64,000 bases of DNA from Polyangiaceae bacterium (GTDB lineage Bacteria > Myxococcota_A > Polyangia > Polyangiales > Polyangiaceae): assembly GCA_009780955.1 (NCBI GenBank), contig WQZB01000009.1:20669-84668 (forward strand), in the 5' to 3' direction. The translations under genes and the position numbers were made by a program. Positions 26,034 to 35,264 of this stretch are shown piece by piece. The notes under the pieces are model-generated. The model made no database searches and had not been told where the DNA came from. It was given only the letters and a program-made list of their open reading frames with translations. Every line of letters begins with the position of its first letter. Position 1 is the first letter of the stretch.

Positions 26034-28714
26034 AGATGCGAATCGTCACTTTATCGTTCGGTCTTGCTGCCTTGGCCCTTGCCCGCCCGCTAGTCGCGCA
26101 GCGCGCACAACGCAGAGAGCCTTCCCCCACCCTTCCAAGCGATGCGAGCAAGGTCAAAGCCACGGTGCTCCGCGCGGAGATCCTCGAAGCCGAGGGCAAA
26201 ATCAAGCAAGCCATTTCGCTGCTCGAAAGCGTAAAGAACGCGGGCCCCAAAAACGCGACCCCAAAAAACGTGGACCAAAGCGCCGACGCACGGCGAGCGC
26301 GCCTTTTGCTCGGCGAGTATCTCATTCGCAGCGGACGCCGCGCCGAGGCCGAGGCCCCGTTGCACGAAGTAATTGCCGACTACAACAATAATACCATTTC
26401 GTCGCAAGACGCCGAGGGTCTTGCGCAAGTCGGCCGTGCGGCGTTCCTTCTGAGAAGCCCCAAAGACGCCAATCAGGCGTACAAAGAAAGCGAGCGCGCC
26501 GATCCCAAACGCATCGAAACGCGAATCTGGGCCGCCGAACTTTTTCTCGACAACTACGATCCGGGGCACGCGGAAGAAGAGGCCGCGGACGCCCTCGCGA
26601 TCGCCCCGAAAAACGCCGACGCCCTGGTGATGATGGCGCGCGTGAAGCTCGAGCAGTCGCTCGACTTCGACGCGGCCGACAAACTCACGAGCCAGGCCCT
26701 TGCAGCGAGCCCTCGGCACAAGGGCGCGCTTGCCGTTCGCGCCGGCCTTTTTTTGCGTGATATGGATATTGCAGACGCCGACCAAGCGATCGCGCAAGGC
26801 CTGGCAATCAATCCGATCGATCTCGAGCTGCTCAGCCTCAAAGCGGCGGCGCGCTTTCTCGATGACGACACCGTGGGCTTCGAAACCGCAAAAAAAGAAG
26901 TTTTCGCGAAAAACTCCGAATATTCACGCTTCTACCAAACGGTTGGCGACTATGCCGAGTGGGAGCATCGCTACGACGACATCATCGCCATGATGAAAGA
27001 AGCGACGAAAATCGACCCTGACGACGCAAAAGCGTGGGCCGCCCTTGGGCTCACGCAAATGCGCCGTGGCAACGAAGCGGAAGGACAACAGAACATCGAA
27101 AAGGCGTGGTCAAAGGACAGATTCAATGTCAAGGTTTACAATACGCTAAACCTTTATGAAAAAATCATTCCCAATCAATACGATCTCGTCACGAGCGGCA
27201 TCTTCAAAATGCGCTATGCCAAAAACGAACGCGCCGTGATGGAGCATTACGTACCCGCCATGCTCGACGAGGCGTGGGCGTCGATGAAGGCACGTTACGG
27301 TTTTGTACCGACGGTTCCGGTACAAATCGAAATGTACAGCTCGCGCCAGCATTTCAGCGTGCGCACGAGCGGTCTACCAAATCTTGGCATCCAGGGCGTG
27401 TGCTTCGGGCACGTGATTGCCGCCATCAGCCCAAAGGCCGAAGCCTTCAACTGGGGCAATGTACTTTGGCACGAGCTCGGTCACGTTTTTGCCATTCAGC
27501 TGTCGAAAGGCCGTGTGCCGCGCTGGTTCACCGAGGGGCTGAGCGAATACGAAACCACCTTACAAAGGCCAGAGTGGGCACGCGAACTCGATCTCGAGCT
27601 TTACACGGCCATCACGAACAACAAGCTTCCGTCGGCGCTCAACATGAACCGCGCCTTCACGCGCGCGGGCGACGCAAGCGAGGTGACCGTGGCGTATTAC
27701 GCCGCAAGCCAAATGCTCACATGGACGGTCGAAAACTTCGGCATGCCGCGCGTGGTCCAGGCGCTCAAGCTGTGGGGACAAGGCAAAAAAACACCCGAGG
27801 TTTTCCAAAGCGCCTTTGGCGTCACGCCACGAGAGTACGACGCGGGCTATCGCGCATGGCAACTTGCGCGCTTGTCACGATACAAAACTCAATATTTATT
27901 CACGCGCCAACCTAAGCCACTCGAAGAAAGCGAGAAAGCCAAAAAGGCGAACCCTACGAATGCGCCTTTGCTCGTCGATTACGCGCTTTCGCTTGCGCAA
28001 GCCGGCAAAACCAACGATGCCAAGAAAGAACTCGAAGCGGCACTCGCCATCGAACCGAAAAACCTCGACGCGCATTTTCTGCTCGCGCGCCTTCTGCATG
28101 GCGACCACGACTTCGAGGGCGCGAAAAAGCACCTTTTTGCGATGCGCAGCGGCGGCGCGAACGGTTATGCCATCGAATCGATCCTTGCCGATATCGCTCG
28201 CGAGCAGAAAAACGATGCGGCCATGCGCTTCCATCTCGAATCGGCGCACAGGTTCGACCCGACCGAGGCCGAGCCGCTCCAAGGGCTGTACGACCTTGCA
28301 ACGAAAGAGAATCGCGAGCGCGACGCGCTCGATGCCCTTCGCAAGCTCGCCGCGCTCGAACAGCACGACGCCAAGGCGTGGAACGCTCTCCTTGGCAAGC
28401 TTGTCGCGCAAAAGCAATGGCCCGAAGCCTTGCGGGTCGGGCAAGGCGCGATCTTCGTCGATGTCATGGGTGGCGCCACACACATGCTTTATGCACGGGC
28501 GCTCGCTGCAACGGGTGCGCACGACAAGGCTGCAAGCGAGCTCGAAGTGGCTCTTCTCTGCACCATGAAACCGGAGGGCCAAGCCTCGGCGCATGCGCTT
28601 CTTGCGCAAGAACTCGCGATGCTTGGGCGCGCGCCCGAAGCCAAGAAACACTTGGACATCGCGCACTCGCTCGACCCCGATAACGCGGACGCCAGGGCTG
28701 TGAAGCTACCGTAG
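26030..28714 (+). CDS. Secreted TPR protein with gluzincin (peptidase MA-like) domain
   Basis: About 894 residues from ATG 26030. Signal peptide MKMRIVTLSFGLAALALARPLVAQ. TPR-like repeats flank a central metallopeptidase: HELGHVFAIQL gives HExxH and WFTEGLSEYE supplies the downstream Glu of the gluzincin pattern. N-terminal repeats cover ~40-370, the peptidase ~390-600, and C-terminal repeats ~630-890. This is the peptidase MA-like/TPR architecture frequent in Myxococcota, likely periplasmic or secreted. Translationally coupled to rimI by ATGA overlap. Substrate unknown. Confidence 0.8.
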   Translation: MKMRIVTLSFGLAALALARPLVAQRAQRREPSPTLPSDASKVKATVLRAEILEAEGKIKQAISLLESVKNAGPKNATPKNVDQSADARRARLLLGEYLIRSGRRAEAEAPLHEVIADYNNNTISSQDAEGLAQVGRAAFLLRSPKDANQAYKESERADPKRIETRIWAAELFLDNYDPGHAEEEAADALAIAPKNADALVMMARVKLEQSLDFDAADKLTSQALAASPRHKGALAVRAGLFLRDMDIADADQAIAQGLAINPIDLELLSLKAAARFLDDDTVGFETAKKEVFAKNSEYSRFYQTVGDYAEWEHRYDDIIAMMKEATKIDPDDAKAWAALGLTQMRRGNEAEGQQNIEKAWSKDRFNVKVYNTLNLYEKIIPNQYDLVTSGIFKMRYAKNERAVMEHYVPAMLDEAWASMKARYGFVPTVPVQIEMYSSRQHFSVRTSGLPNLGIQGVCFGHVIAAISPKAEAFNWGNVLWHELGHVFAIQLSKGRVPRWFTEGLSEYETTLQRPEWARELDLELYTAITNNKLPSALNMNRAFTRAGDASEVTVAYYAASQMLTWTVENFGMPRVVQALKLWGQGKKTPEVFQSAFGVTPREYDAGYRAWQLARLSRYKTQYLFTRQPKPLEESEKAKKANPTNAPLLVDYALSLAQAGKTNDAKKELEAALAIEPKNLDAHFLLARLLHGDHDFEGAKKHLFAMRSGGANGYAIESILADIAREQKNDAAMRFHLESAHRFDPTEAEPLQGLYDLATKENRERDALDALRKLAALEQHDAKAWNALLGKLVAQKQWPEALRVGQGAIFVDVMGGATHMLYARALAATGAHDKAASELEVALLCTMKPEGQASAHALLAQELAMLGRAPEAKKHLDIAHSLDPDNADARAVKLP

Positions 28715-28768
28715 TATTCGAACACCAGGGCGTGATATTTTGCTGCAAACCTTGGGAGGCGGGCTTTT

Positions 28769-30553
28769 ATGAAAGCGCTTCGTCTTTGCAACTGGCTTGT
28801 CGTAGGTAGCTGTCTCGCATCGTGCACCGGATCTGACTACGCCCCGCAAACCACCGACAATCAACAAATTGATAGCGGTTCGCCATCACCTGAACCCGCC
28901 ACGAGCGTGTTCGCCGCCACGTTGGATGTGCCGGCACTCACCACGGTGGTTCAGGGCACGTCAGACAACAAGGTCGTCGTCACAGTTCATCGAACCAATG
29001 GGTACACGGGATCTGTGTTCCTCCGCGTCACGGGTTTGCCCGATGGTCTTCGTGCGGATCCCATCACGGTTGCCGAGAGCGCCGATCCTGCAAAGGTCGA
29101 CCAAGTCGAACTCACGCTCGTCGCCGACGCCGATATGCCTGCGCAGGGCAACGTTGATCCAGCGCCAACGGTCGTTGCGAGCCAAGCAGACGGAGATGAA
29201 CCGACAACCGAAGCGCCGCTACCGCTTTTTGTTCGTGGAAAACCGGGAACGCTCGATACCACGTTTGCGGAGGGGGGCATGTATTACAGGGACGATCTGG
29301 GAGGATTAGGGGGCGTCAACAATGCGGTCCAGCAAAGCGATGGGAAAATCGTCATCAGCGCAGGAGGATGCGGAAGTGAGAGTAGCATACTCATCCGCCT
29401 GAACGCAGATGGATCACTCGATCAAACATTTGCTGCGGCACAGCAGAGAATTGCTTCGGGGGTTGTGGCTACAGCTTCCGACGGTTCTATCGTCACAGCC
29501 GGGAAGGTTGACGCGCAGTCAATAGTTGACATCAAACGCTTCAAGCCCGACGGAACTCCCGATCTCGAGTTCAATCCAACGGGAAGCACCCCTGGCACCG
29601 TTATTCTGGCCCCCCCAGCAGTCGTCTGGGTAGTCCCCGACGGGCCAATTCCCGGCGGGTTGAACTACTTGCAGCCAACAGCCGTCACTGTTGCGTTGGA
29701 TGGAACCATTTATGTTGGAGGCAGAGGCTATACCGATAATGCACCCGATTCCCTTTATGGGTTCTTCGAGCTCTCGCCGGACGGGGTTGTCCAAACCAAC
29801 ACAGGCATCGGAAGCAACTGCGTTGTTAATGGTTGGAATCCTAACGACGACAATTCCTTAAACTATCTGACCGATCTATTTTTGGTTCCAAACACCGGAG
29901 CTCTCACCTTCACGGGCTACGATGGGCAAAGCATTGGCGTGGGACGATTTGGGCAATGGTGGGCATCCCCTTACTGCGGATGGGACAACAACTATGGCGG
30001 CGTTGGGGGCAACGTGACGGGCGGCACGGGAACTGCGCCTACCACTGGCAACAACGGGGTATCTACTTTCACGAACTGGACAACCGCAGATGCTTCCCTT
30101 ATCGATGACGACGGAAGCTTCGTCATCCTTGCTCACTCCGATCCTGGAATCCCCTATTCGCTTGTTCGTGTGGACCCGACAGGCAGGCAAGTGACGAGCG
30201 CGGCGTCGCTCATATTTAGTTACGCAAGAGGTCTTTCACGCACGCAAGACGGCCACTATCTCGTTGCGGGGTCGTATGTGCCACCTGGGTCGTCGACCTC
30301 CTCCATGACTGTTGCTTTTCATAATTCTGACCTGACACTGGATACGTCCTTAGGGGATCAGGGAATCACCGTCGTCCCCAACACTGGTGCCTACTCGTTG
30401 GCGTACGGTTTGGCGTACGATAGCGTACGCGCCATTCCCACACTAGACGGACAACACACGATTGTCGTGGGTGTCTGGGATGAAAATACCTACGGCGGCA
30501 GTAGCTACGTGGGCTGCCCCGGGCCCCTCGTCGTCGCGAGCCTTTGGAACTAG
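28769..30553 (+). CDS. Delta-60-repeat (DUF5122-like) lipoprotein, copy 1
   Basis: 594 residues with a GGGAGG ribosome site. Signal peptide MKALRLCNWLVVGSCLASC with lipobox, then a Ser/Pro linker. An Ig-like domain (LDVPALTTVVQGTSDNKVVVTVHRTNGYTGSVFLRV) is followed by delta-60 beta-propeller repeats: LDTTFAEGG, QQSDGKIVISAGG, RLNADGSLDQTF, RFKPDGTPDLEF. The outer-membrane or surface location is inferred. The N-terminal ~170 residues are nearly identical to the next gene's, while the propellers differ. The repeats suggest a binding or adhesion surface; no ligand is known. Confidence 0.8.
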   Translation: MKALRLCNWLVVGSCLASCTGSDYAPQTTDNQQIDSGSPSPEPATSVFAATLDVPALTTVVQGTSDNKVVVTVHRTNGYTGSVFLRVTGLPDGLRADPITVAESADPAKVDQVELTLVADADMPAQGNVDPAPTVVASQADGDEPTTEAPLPLFVRGKPGTLDTTFAEGGMYYRDDLGGLGGVNNAVQQSDGKIVISAGGCGSESSILIRLNADGSLDQTFAAAQQRIASGVVATASDGSIVTAGKVDAQSIVDIKRFKPDGTPDLEFNPTGSTPGTVILAPPAVVWVVPDGPIPGGLNYLQPTAVTVALDGTIYVGGRGYTDNAPDSLYGFFELSPDGVVQTNTGIGSNCVVNGWNPNDDNSLNYLTDLFLVPNTGALTFTGYDGQSIGVGRFGQWWASPYCGWDNNYGGVGGNVTGGTGTAPTTGNNGVSTFTNWTTADASLIDDDGSFVILAHSDPGIPYSLVRVDPTGRQVTSAASLIFSYARGLSRTQDGHYLVAGSYVPPGSSTSSMTVAFHNSDLTLDTSLGDQGITVVPNTGAYSLAYGLAYDSVRAIPTLDGQHTIVVGVWDENTYGGSSYVGCPGPLVVASLWN

Positions 30554-30905
30554 GATTTTGATGGCCTCATGGCGCACCGATCAAGGCACGGCTGATCAAG
30601 CCTGTGCCGAAGCTCGCGGCGTTGGCAAGGAGTGACCCCCCGAGCGCGACAATCCGCATCAAAGGTATCGGATCAAAAATTATCCATAGTTGATCTTGAA
30701 ATGATCCGCAGACAATGGAATTCTCGCGCCCGAGGATCTGCCGAAAACGCTTGGTTTCCGAGCAATACTCTCCTTCTTGCCATCTCCCACCCCACAGCAA
30801 CGCGCTGGCACATCTTGTGGATAGGGTGTTGTCTACGAGGCAACGAGGCAACTCCTCCCTCGAAACCGTAAAACCGATTTGGGGTTGCACTTACTGGAGG
30901 CGCGA
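30554..30905. other. 352-bp gap between the two paralogous lipoproteins
   Basis: No gene recognised. A minus-strand open frame at 30567-30890 (ending SFGTGLISRALIGAP) has no family I know and may be a remnant. The last bases contain the ribosome site TGGAGG for the next gene. Confidence 0.4.
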
Positions 30906-32561
30906 ATGCGTCACTTCTTTTATGGGACTACTTTTTTCGTGTTGGCCGCTGCAGCATGCACCGGGGGCAATTCCGACTCACAAGTCGCCGATGATCAACA
31001 AAATAGCGGTTCTCCGTCACCTGGGACCACGAGTGGGGTCTCCGTCACCTTGGATGTGCCGGCACTTACCACGGTGGTTCAGGGCACGTCAGACAACAAG
31101 GTCGTTGTCAAGGTTCATCGAACCAATGGGTACACGGGGCCTGTTTTCCTCCGCGTCACGGGCTTGCCCGAGGGTCTTCGTGCGGATCCCATCACGATTG
31201 CCGATTCCGCCGACCAAGGAGAGATAGCGATTGTCGCTGACATGCCCGCGCAGGGCAACGTGGATCCAACGCCAACGGTCGTTGCGAGCCGCGCCGACGG
31301 AGATGCACTGACAACCGAAGCGCCGCTACCGCTCTTCGTCCGCGGCAAACCGGGAACGCTTGATACCACGTTTGCAACCGATGGCCGGCTCATCAATCTG
31401 CTCGGAGGAACGCTGGCACCCATCAATGCCTTCGTGTCGGCGGACGATTCTATTTTGCTGCCCGGCACCTGCACCTCGGAGGCCAACGCAACCGCAGGAA
31501 CATGCGTTGCACGGCTTACCCCCGATGGCGCGCTCGATCCATCGTATGGCAATAGCGGCATTGCCACGCTGGATGGCTTTTCGCCGACGGATGCGGTGCT
31601 CTTTTCGGACGGCAGCATTGTCGTAGGAGGCTCATTGAATGATACGGCTGCCTACGGCATCATTGACGAAAATGGCAAAAGCAGCACAATTACGTATTTC
31701 CCCGCCACGACAGCGCTTGGAACCACGGCTGGCAACGTGGTTCAAACGGCCCTTGCTCCGAACGACAGTGTTGTCATGCTTGTCCAAGTTACGGACAATA
31801 ATGGCAATGCTGCGACAGGAATTGCGAAAGCCAATGCCAAAGGATTCGACCCAACGTTTGGCTCGAACGGCTTCGTGAATGGCAACCTTACGGGTATCTA
31901 TTCGGATGTGACCAATGCCACTGTGTCTTTGTCAATGGGACCCCATGTTGCCGTGCGACCGAATGGTAAGATTGTTATCATGAGCGCTGGATTAACTGGA
32001 GTCGATGGAGGTACCCCCCCGTTGCATACTTATGTCGGCTTTTTGCAACTCGAGAGCAACGGTACACATGACACGACCTTCGGAACAAATGGAACTGGGC
32101 AGACGGCGCTCGATGTGGGGGGGGATAAGCGTACGATATTGCCAATGATACTTCCCGACGGCCGCATCCTATCAAAGATGGAAGCCATGGGCGACTGCTG
32201 GATCTCAGCCTTCAAAGCGGATGGAACGGATCTCGACAGCACGTTTGGTGACAGTGGCTCCTTGTCCGTGCCCGTGAACCCCTACGGGTGGGGATGCATT
32301 TCTTTGTCTGTTTCCGTCGACGATCAGAACCGTCTCCTCGCAACCAGTGTGAACCTCCCCTCGGTAGAGTCTGTTTGGCGCTATACGGACGAAGGTATAC
32401 TGGATAATTCCTTTGGCGTGGACGGGCAGGCAACAACTCCTTCTCTTGCGGGCGTGTCGTTTGGGTGGTCCTTTTCAGCGCGCGTGCAAAAGGACGGACG
32501 AATCGTTGTTCTTACCTGGACCGACCAGAACATCTTGGTGGTCTCGCGCCTCTGGAACTAA
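30906..32561 (+). CDS. Delta-60-repeat lipoprotein, copy 2
   Basis: 551 residues from ATG 30906 with GGAGG upstream. Signal peptide MRHFFYGTTFFVLAAAAC with lipobox. The Ig-like part repeats copy 1 almost word for word (LDVPALTTVVQGTSDNKVVV, TEAPLPLFVRGKPGTLDTTF). The propeller repeats are its own: RLTPDGALDPSYGNSG, SDGSIVVGGS, FDPTFGSNGF, PNGKIVIMSAG, LDSTFGDSG, LDNSFGVDGQ. It ends VSRLWN, as copy 1 ends VASLWN. It is a tandem duplicate in which the N-terminal half is conserved and the propeller has diverged. Convergent with the next gene (11 bp apart). Confidence 0.8.
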   Translation: MRHFFYGTTFFVLAAAACTGGNSDSQVADDQQNSGSPSPGTTSGVSVTLDVPALTTVVQGTSDNKVVVKVHRTNGYTGPVFLRVTGLPEGLRADPITIADSADQGEIAIVADMPAQGNVDPTPTVVASRADGDALTTEAPLPLFVRGKPGTLDTTFATDGRLINLLGGTLAPINAFVSADDSILLPGTCTSEANATAGTCVARLTPDGALDPSYGNSGIATLDGFSPTDAVLFSDGSIVVGGSLNDTAAYGIIDENGKSSTITYFPATTALGTTAGNVVQTALAPNDSVVMLVQVTDNNGNAATGIAKANAKGFDPTFGSNGFVNGNLTGIYSDVTNATVSLSMGPHVAVRPNGKIVIMSAGLTGVDGGTPPLHTYVGFLQLESNGTHDTTFGTNGTGQTALDVGGDKRTILPMILPDGRILSKMEAMGDCWISAFKADGTDLDSTFGDSGSLSVPVNPYGWGCISLSVSVDDQNRLLATSVNLPSVESVWRYTDEGILDNSFGVDGQATTPSLAGVSFGWSFSARVQKDGRIVVLTWTDQNILVVSRLWN

Positions 32562-32572
32562 CTTACTATTTA

Positions 32573-33781
32573 CTACTGCCAGCCCGTGGCCGCTTGGACA
32601 ACCGGCGCAAGTTCGCGGGCCATGCGCTGGTGCAATTGCGCGTTGCCATGGCCTTCGCACCCGGTCGTCTCTTCCGGGGTCGTCTCGGCAGGCAAAAAGA
32701 GCTGGATGCGCGTATCGCCACTTGCCTTTTGCTGATCCACGGCTGTGGATATGCCCAAAAGCGCGCTATCGCGAACAGGATTTGGCTCGCCGTCGTCCGG
32801 TCCTGGGCCCACGATGGAAATGAATTGCGCCGTTGGATAGTGAGCCCGCAGCATTTGGAGGAACGCCACGTACCCGGCAACGAAATCGGTTTGGGTGGCA
32901 GGGCCGTTGTCGACCGGTTGACCCTCGGCGAAGTCGAGCCCACCAATTCCAATGATGAGCACGTCGGGCGAATAGTCTTTGAAGTCGAAGATTGCGTCCT
33001 CATCGATTGGATTGCTGAGCGGATAAATGAGCGGCATCGTCCAAGGGTCTGGCCGCCAGATGTTCTGCGTGATTCCTTTGCCTGAATACCCCGTTCCATA
33101 CACGTCGGCATTGAATGTGTCGCCGAGTAGCGCGCCGAAACTAATGTGAAAGTTTTCCCACGCTGCGGCTTGATTCGAGACGGGGCAATCGGGTCCAACT
33201 CCTTCGTCGCCGAAGCCGGTGAGCATGGAGTCGCCTATCATCTCGATGGCCCGCGTGCGTCGCGGCGGCGGCGACAAGAGCTTTCCATCGGCGCCGAAAT
33301 CGAAGCCGCCAAACTGCGTGTAGCCTTCCTGAGCCTCTGTTCGCTTGTAAAGCTCGACGCTGTGCGGACCGTCGCCGAGATCTTTTGCGAGCGAGATCGT
33401 TTGCTGCCCAATACGCATCACGAGTTTCGGTTGCCACACGCCATCGATCGCGTAGTCCCACTCGCTTGGCGCGCCCACCATCCAGTCTTCCACCATTTCC
33501 GTGAGCGAGACCGAGACTTCGCTGCCTTCGAAGTTCGCGATGATTCGACAGCCTGGCCATCCGCAGATTGGCGCATCCGGCACGCGCGTGTCGAAACGAC
33601 CAATGTACTGAATTGCGGGCGGCCCGGTATCTGGGTTTGCGGGCGTTGGATCGCTGCCGGAGTCAGGGGTTTGGCCCGAAATGGCGGTGGGAGAGTCGTC
33701 GCTCCCACTCGACCCACAGCTGCAGATTGCAAACAATAGAGCGATGGCTAACGAAGCCTGACTAGTAGAGATTCGCTTCAC
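32573..33781 (-). CDS. CE2-like SGNH esterase lipoprotein
   Basis: 402 residues. Signal peptide MKRISTSQASLAIALLFAICSC (lipobox) and a Ser/Asp/Pro linker. An N-terminal beta-sandwich (RIIANFEGSEVSVSLTEMVEDWM, WDYAIDGVW) precedes an SGNH hydrolase: block I nucleophile in EMIGDSMLTG, GIGGLDFAEG, and the catalytic His in GCEGHGNAQLHQRMAREL. A jelly roll plus SGNH is the carbohydrate esterase family 2 layout; these deacetylate plant polysaccharides such as xylan or glucomannan. A secreted, surface-anchored role is inferred. It lies downstream of the CE1-like esterase on the same strand. Confidence 0.8.
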   Translation of the reverse strand: MKRISTSQASLAIALLFAICSCGSSGSDDSPTAISGQTPDSGSDPTPANPDTGPPAIQYIGRFDTRVPDAPICGWPGCRIIANFEGSEVSVSLTEMVEDWMVGAPSEWDYAIDGVWQPKLVMRIGQQTISLAKDLGDGPHSVELYKRTEAQEGYTQFGGFDFGADGKLLSPPPRRTRAIEMIGDSMLTGFGDEGVGPDCPVSNQAAAWENFHISFGALLGDTFNADVYGTGYSGKGITQNIWRPDPWTMPLIYPLSNPIDEDAIFDFKDYSPDVLIIGIGGLDFAEGQPVDNGPATQTDFVAGYVAFLQMLRAHYPTAQFISIVGPGPDDGEPNPVRDSALLGISTAVDQQKASGDTRIQLFLPAETTPEETTGCEGHGNAQLHQRMARELAPVVQAATGWQ

Positions 33782-33816
33782 GTCTTTATCTCCTAAAAAC
33801 TAGACCGCTTTCAATT

Positions 33817-33941
33817 AGACCGCTTTCAAGTTGACGCGAGATCGAGGCGGCGGCGAGGAGCGGACCGGAACAGCCTCTTCCGGCTTTGAGGACCGCACCG
33901 CAGCCGCCAACGAAGAGATCGCGGCAAATCGAAAGCGGTCT
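33817..33941. repeat. 125-bp imperfect inverted repeat (long hairpin) between two esterase genes
   Basis: AGACCGCTTTC at 33817-33827 pairs with GAAAGCGGTCT at 33931-33941. The inner arms also pair imperfectly over ~50 bp each (for example GAGCGGACC against GGACCGCACC), with a loop near CAGCCTCTTCC. Another AGACCGCTTTC lies at 33802-33812. The hairpin abuts the TGA of the minus-strand esterase at 33942. Confidence 0.75.
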
Positions 33942-34922
33942 TCACTTCAGCGATTCGATCAACTCCCACGTTCCCTGATTCGAGCCATCCCAGAGCTGGT
34001 GCGGCCAGCCAGGAAGGTGGCACCAAATGACGGGCCGGTCGCAGCCCACGTACGAAACGCACGGGCTCGGGTCGAAGTCCGTCGTCTGCTGCGAACAGTG
34101 GTTGACCGTGGTCCAATGGTTGACCGCGTCGACACCGGCCGAAAAATCGATCGTTTGGTCTGCATCGCCGTGGATGATCATCGCGGCCACAGGTTGCGTG
34201 GGGCACAAGAAGAACTGGTTGTCGTCGTAGTCGAGGGGATTCTGCGAGGAAGGACCGGCGCCCGAGTTTGCGATGATGCCGCGGAACGTGTTGCCGCGGT
34301 AGCAGCCAAGCATGTTCACGAACGAAGCGCCGCGGCTGATTCCCCACGCGAAGATACGGTTTTCGTCGATGCAGAGTTTGCTTTTCACATCCTCGAGAAT
34401 GGCGTCAACCAAGGCATAATCCGGATTGACGCCATATGGCGTCGAACAATCCCATGTCTGCCACGGGCCATTCGGATACACGAAAATGCCGTTCCCTCCT
34501 GATTCGTATTCGAGCGAGACCCAGCTGCGGATCTCGTCGCCCGTCATCCCATCGCCGTGAAACACGAACGTGAGTGGCAAGCGCGTGTGTCCGTCGTAGT
34601 TGTAGCCGACGTCGAGCACATAGCTGTACTGGCCGCCTGCGAACTCGAGCGTTTGATAAGCGTAACCTGTCTGGTATTGCAGGTTGCACGAAGCAGGAGT
34701 GTTGTTGCCCGAGCCGGCCGAGGTATCGGCATTGGGTTGTAGCGGTTTGGACACCGTGGGGCCATCGTCCGGTGGAGTTGCGGGCGTGGGCTCAACAGAT
34801 GAACCGGGTCCGGCGTCGGTCGGGTCTTCGGGCGCCACGATAGGCGATTGTGTCGACTGACTCTCGCAACTCGCGAAGGCGGCGAGCACGAAGCAAGAGG
34901 CCATAAGCGATCGGAAACGCAT
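33942..34922 (-). CDS. CE1/PHB-depolymerase-like secreted esterase
   Basis: 326 residues from ATG 34922; the frame is open further upstream but the signal peptide MRFRSLMASCFVLAAFASC fixes this start. After a long Pro/Asp/Ser linker comes an alpha/beta-hydrolase of the LpqC/feruloyl-esterase type: LPLTFVFHGDGMTG (oxyanion HG), nucleophile elbow AWGISRGASFVNMLGC (G-x-S-x-G), Asp in IHGDADQTIDFSAG, and a late His (CHLPGWPHQLWDG). Lipid-anchored and secreted, acting on ester-linked plant phenolics or polyesters. Substrate cannot be told from sequence. Probably co-transcribed with the CE2-like gene. Confidence 0.85.
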   Translation of the reverse strand: MRFRSLMASCFVLAAFASCESQSTQSPIVAPEDPTDAGPGSSVEPTPATPPDDGPTVSKPLQPNADTSAGSGNNTPASCNLQYQTGYAYQTLEFAGGQYSYVLDVGYNYDGHTRLPLTFVFHGDGMTGDEIRSWVSLEYESGGNGIFVYPNGPWQTWDCSTPYGVNPDYALVDAILEDVKSKLCIDENRIFAWGISRGASFVNMLGCYRGNTFRGIIANSGAGPSSQNPLDYDDNQFFLCPTQPVAAMIIHGDADQTIDFSAGVDAVNHWTTVNHCSQQTTDFDPSPCVSYVGCDRPVIWCHLPGWPHQLWDGSNQGTWELIESLK

Positions 34923-35264
34923 GATGCAGGGCAATGTTCCGAATCGCGTGCCAATCGACGGCGTCGCACGCCGCGGCCGCGCGTCAAGAGATCGTGGTGA
35001 AGAAGCCGCGGGAGCGGCTTCGGGGGTCAGGGGGCGGAGTCCCCGGGAAAAGCGGCGGTTTGAGGCCTCGGCGATGAGGCAAATGTCGCCCCAAAGCGGC
35101 GGGGACTTTTTCATCGGGAAGAAATCCGCTAGGAAAGCCGTTCCCGCGGCGCCCGGTGCTCGGGCCCCGCACGCCAACGCAGGTTTCACCATGTTCTCGC
35201 GCTCGCAATCGGGCTTTCCAAACGGCAAAAAACCAGGTTTTCGTAATGCTTTCTCGGAGGTCGG
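34923..35264. other. Divergent intergenic region, 342 bp
   Basis: Lies between the minus-strand esterase and the plus-strand ABC operon, so it must hold both promoters. GC-rich, with a symmetric GGGCGGAGTCCCCGGG stretch around 35035. No promoter consensus could be fixed by eye. TCTCGGAGG lies before the ATPase start. Confidence 0.4.
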
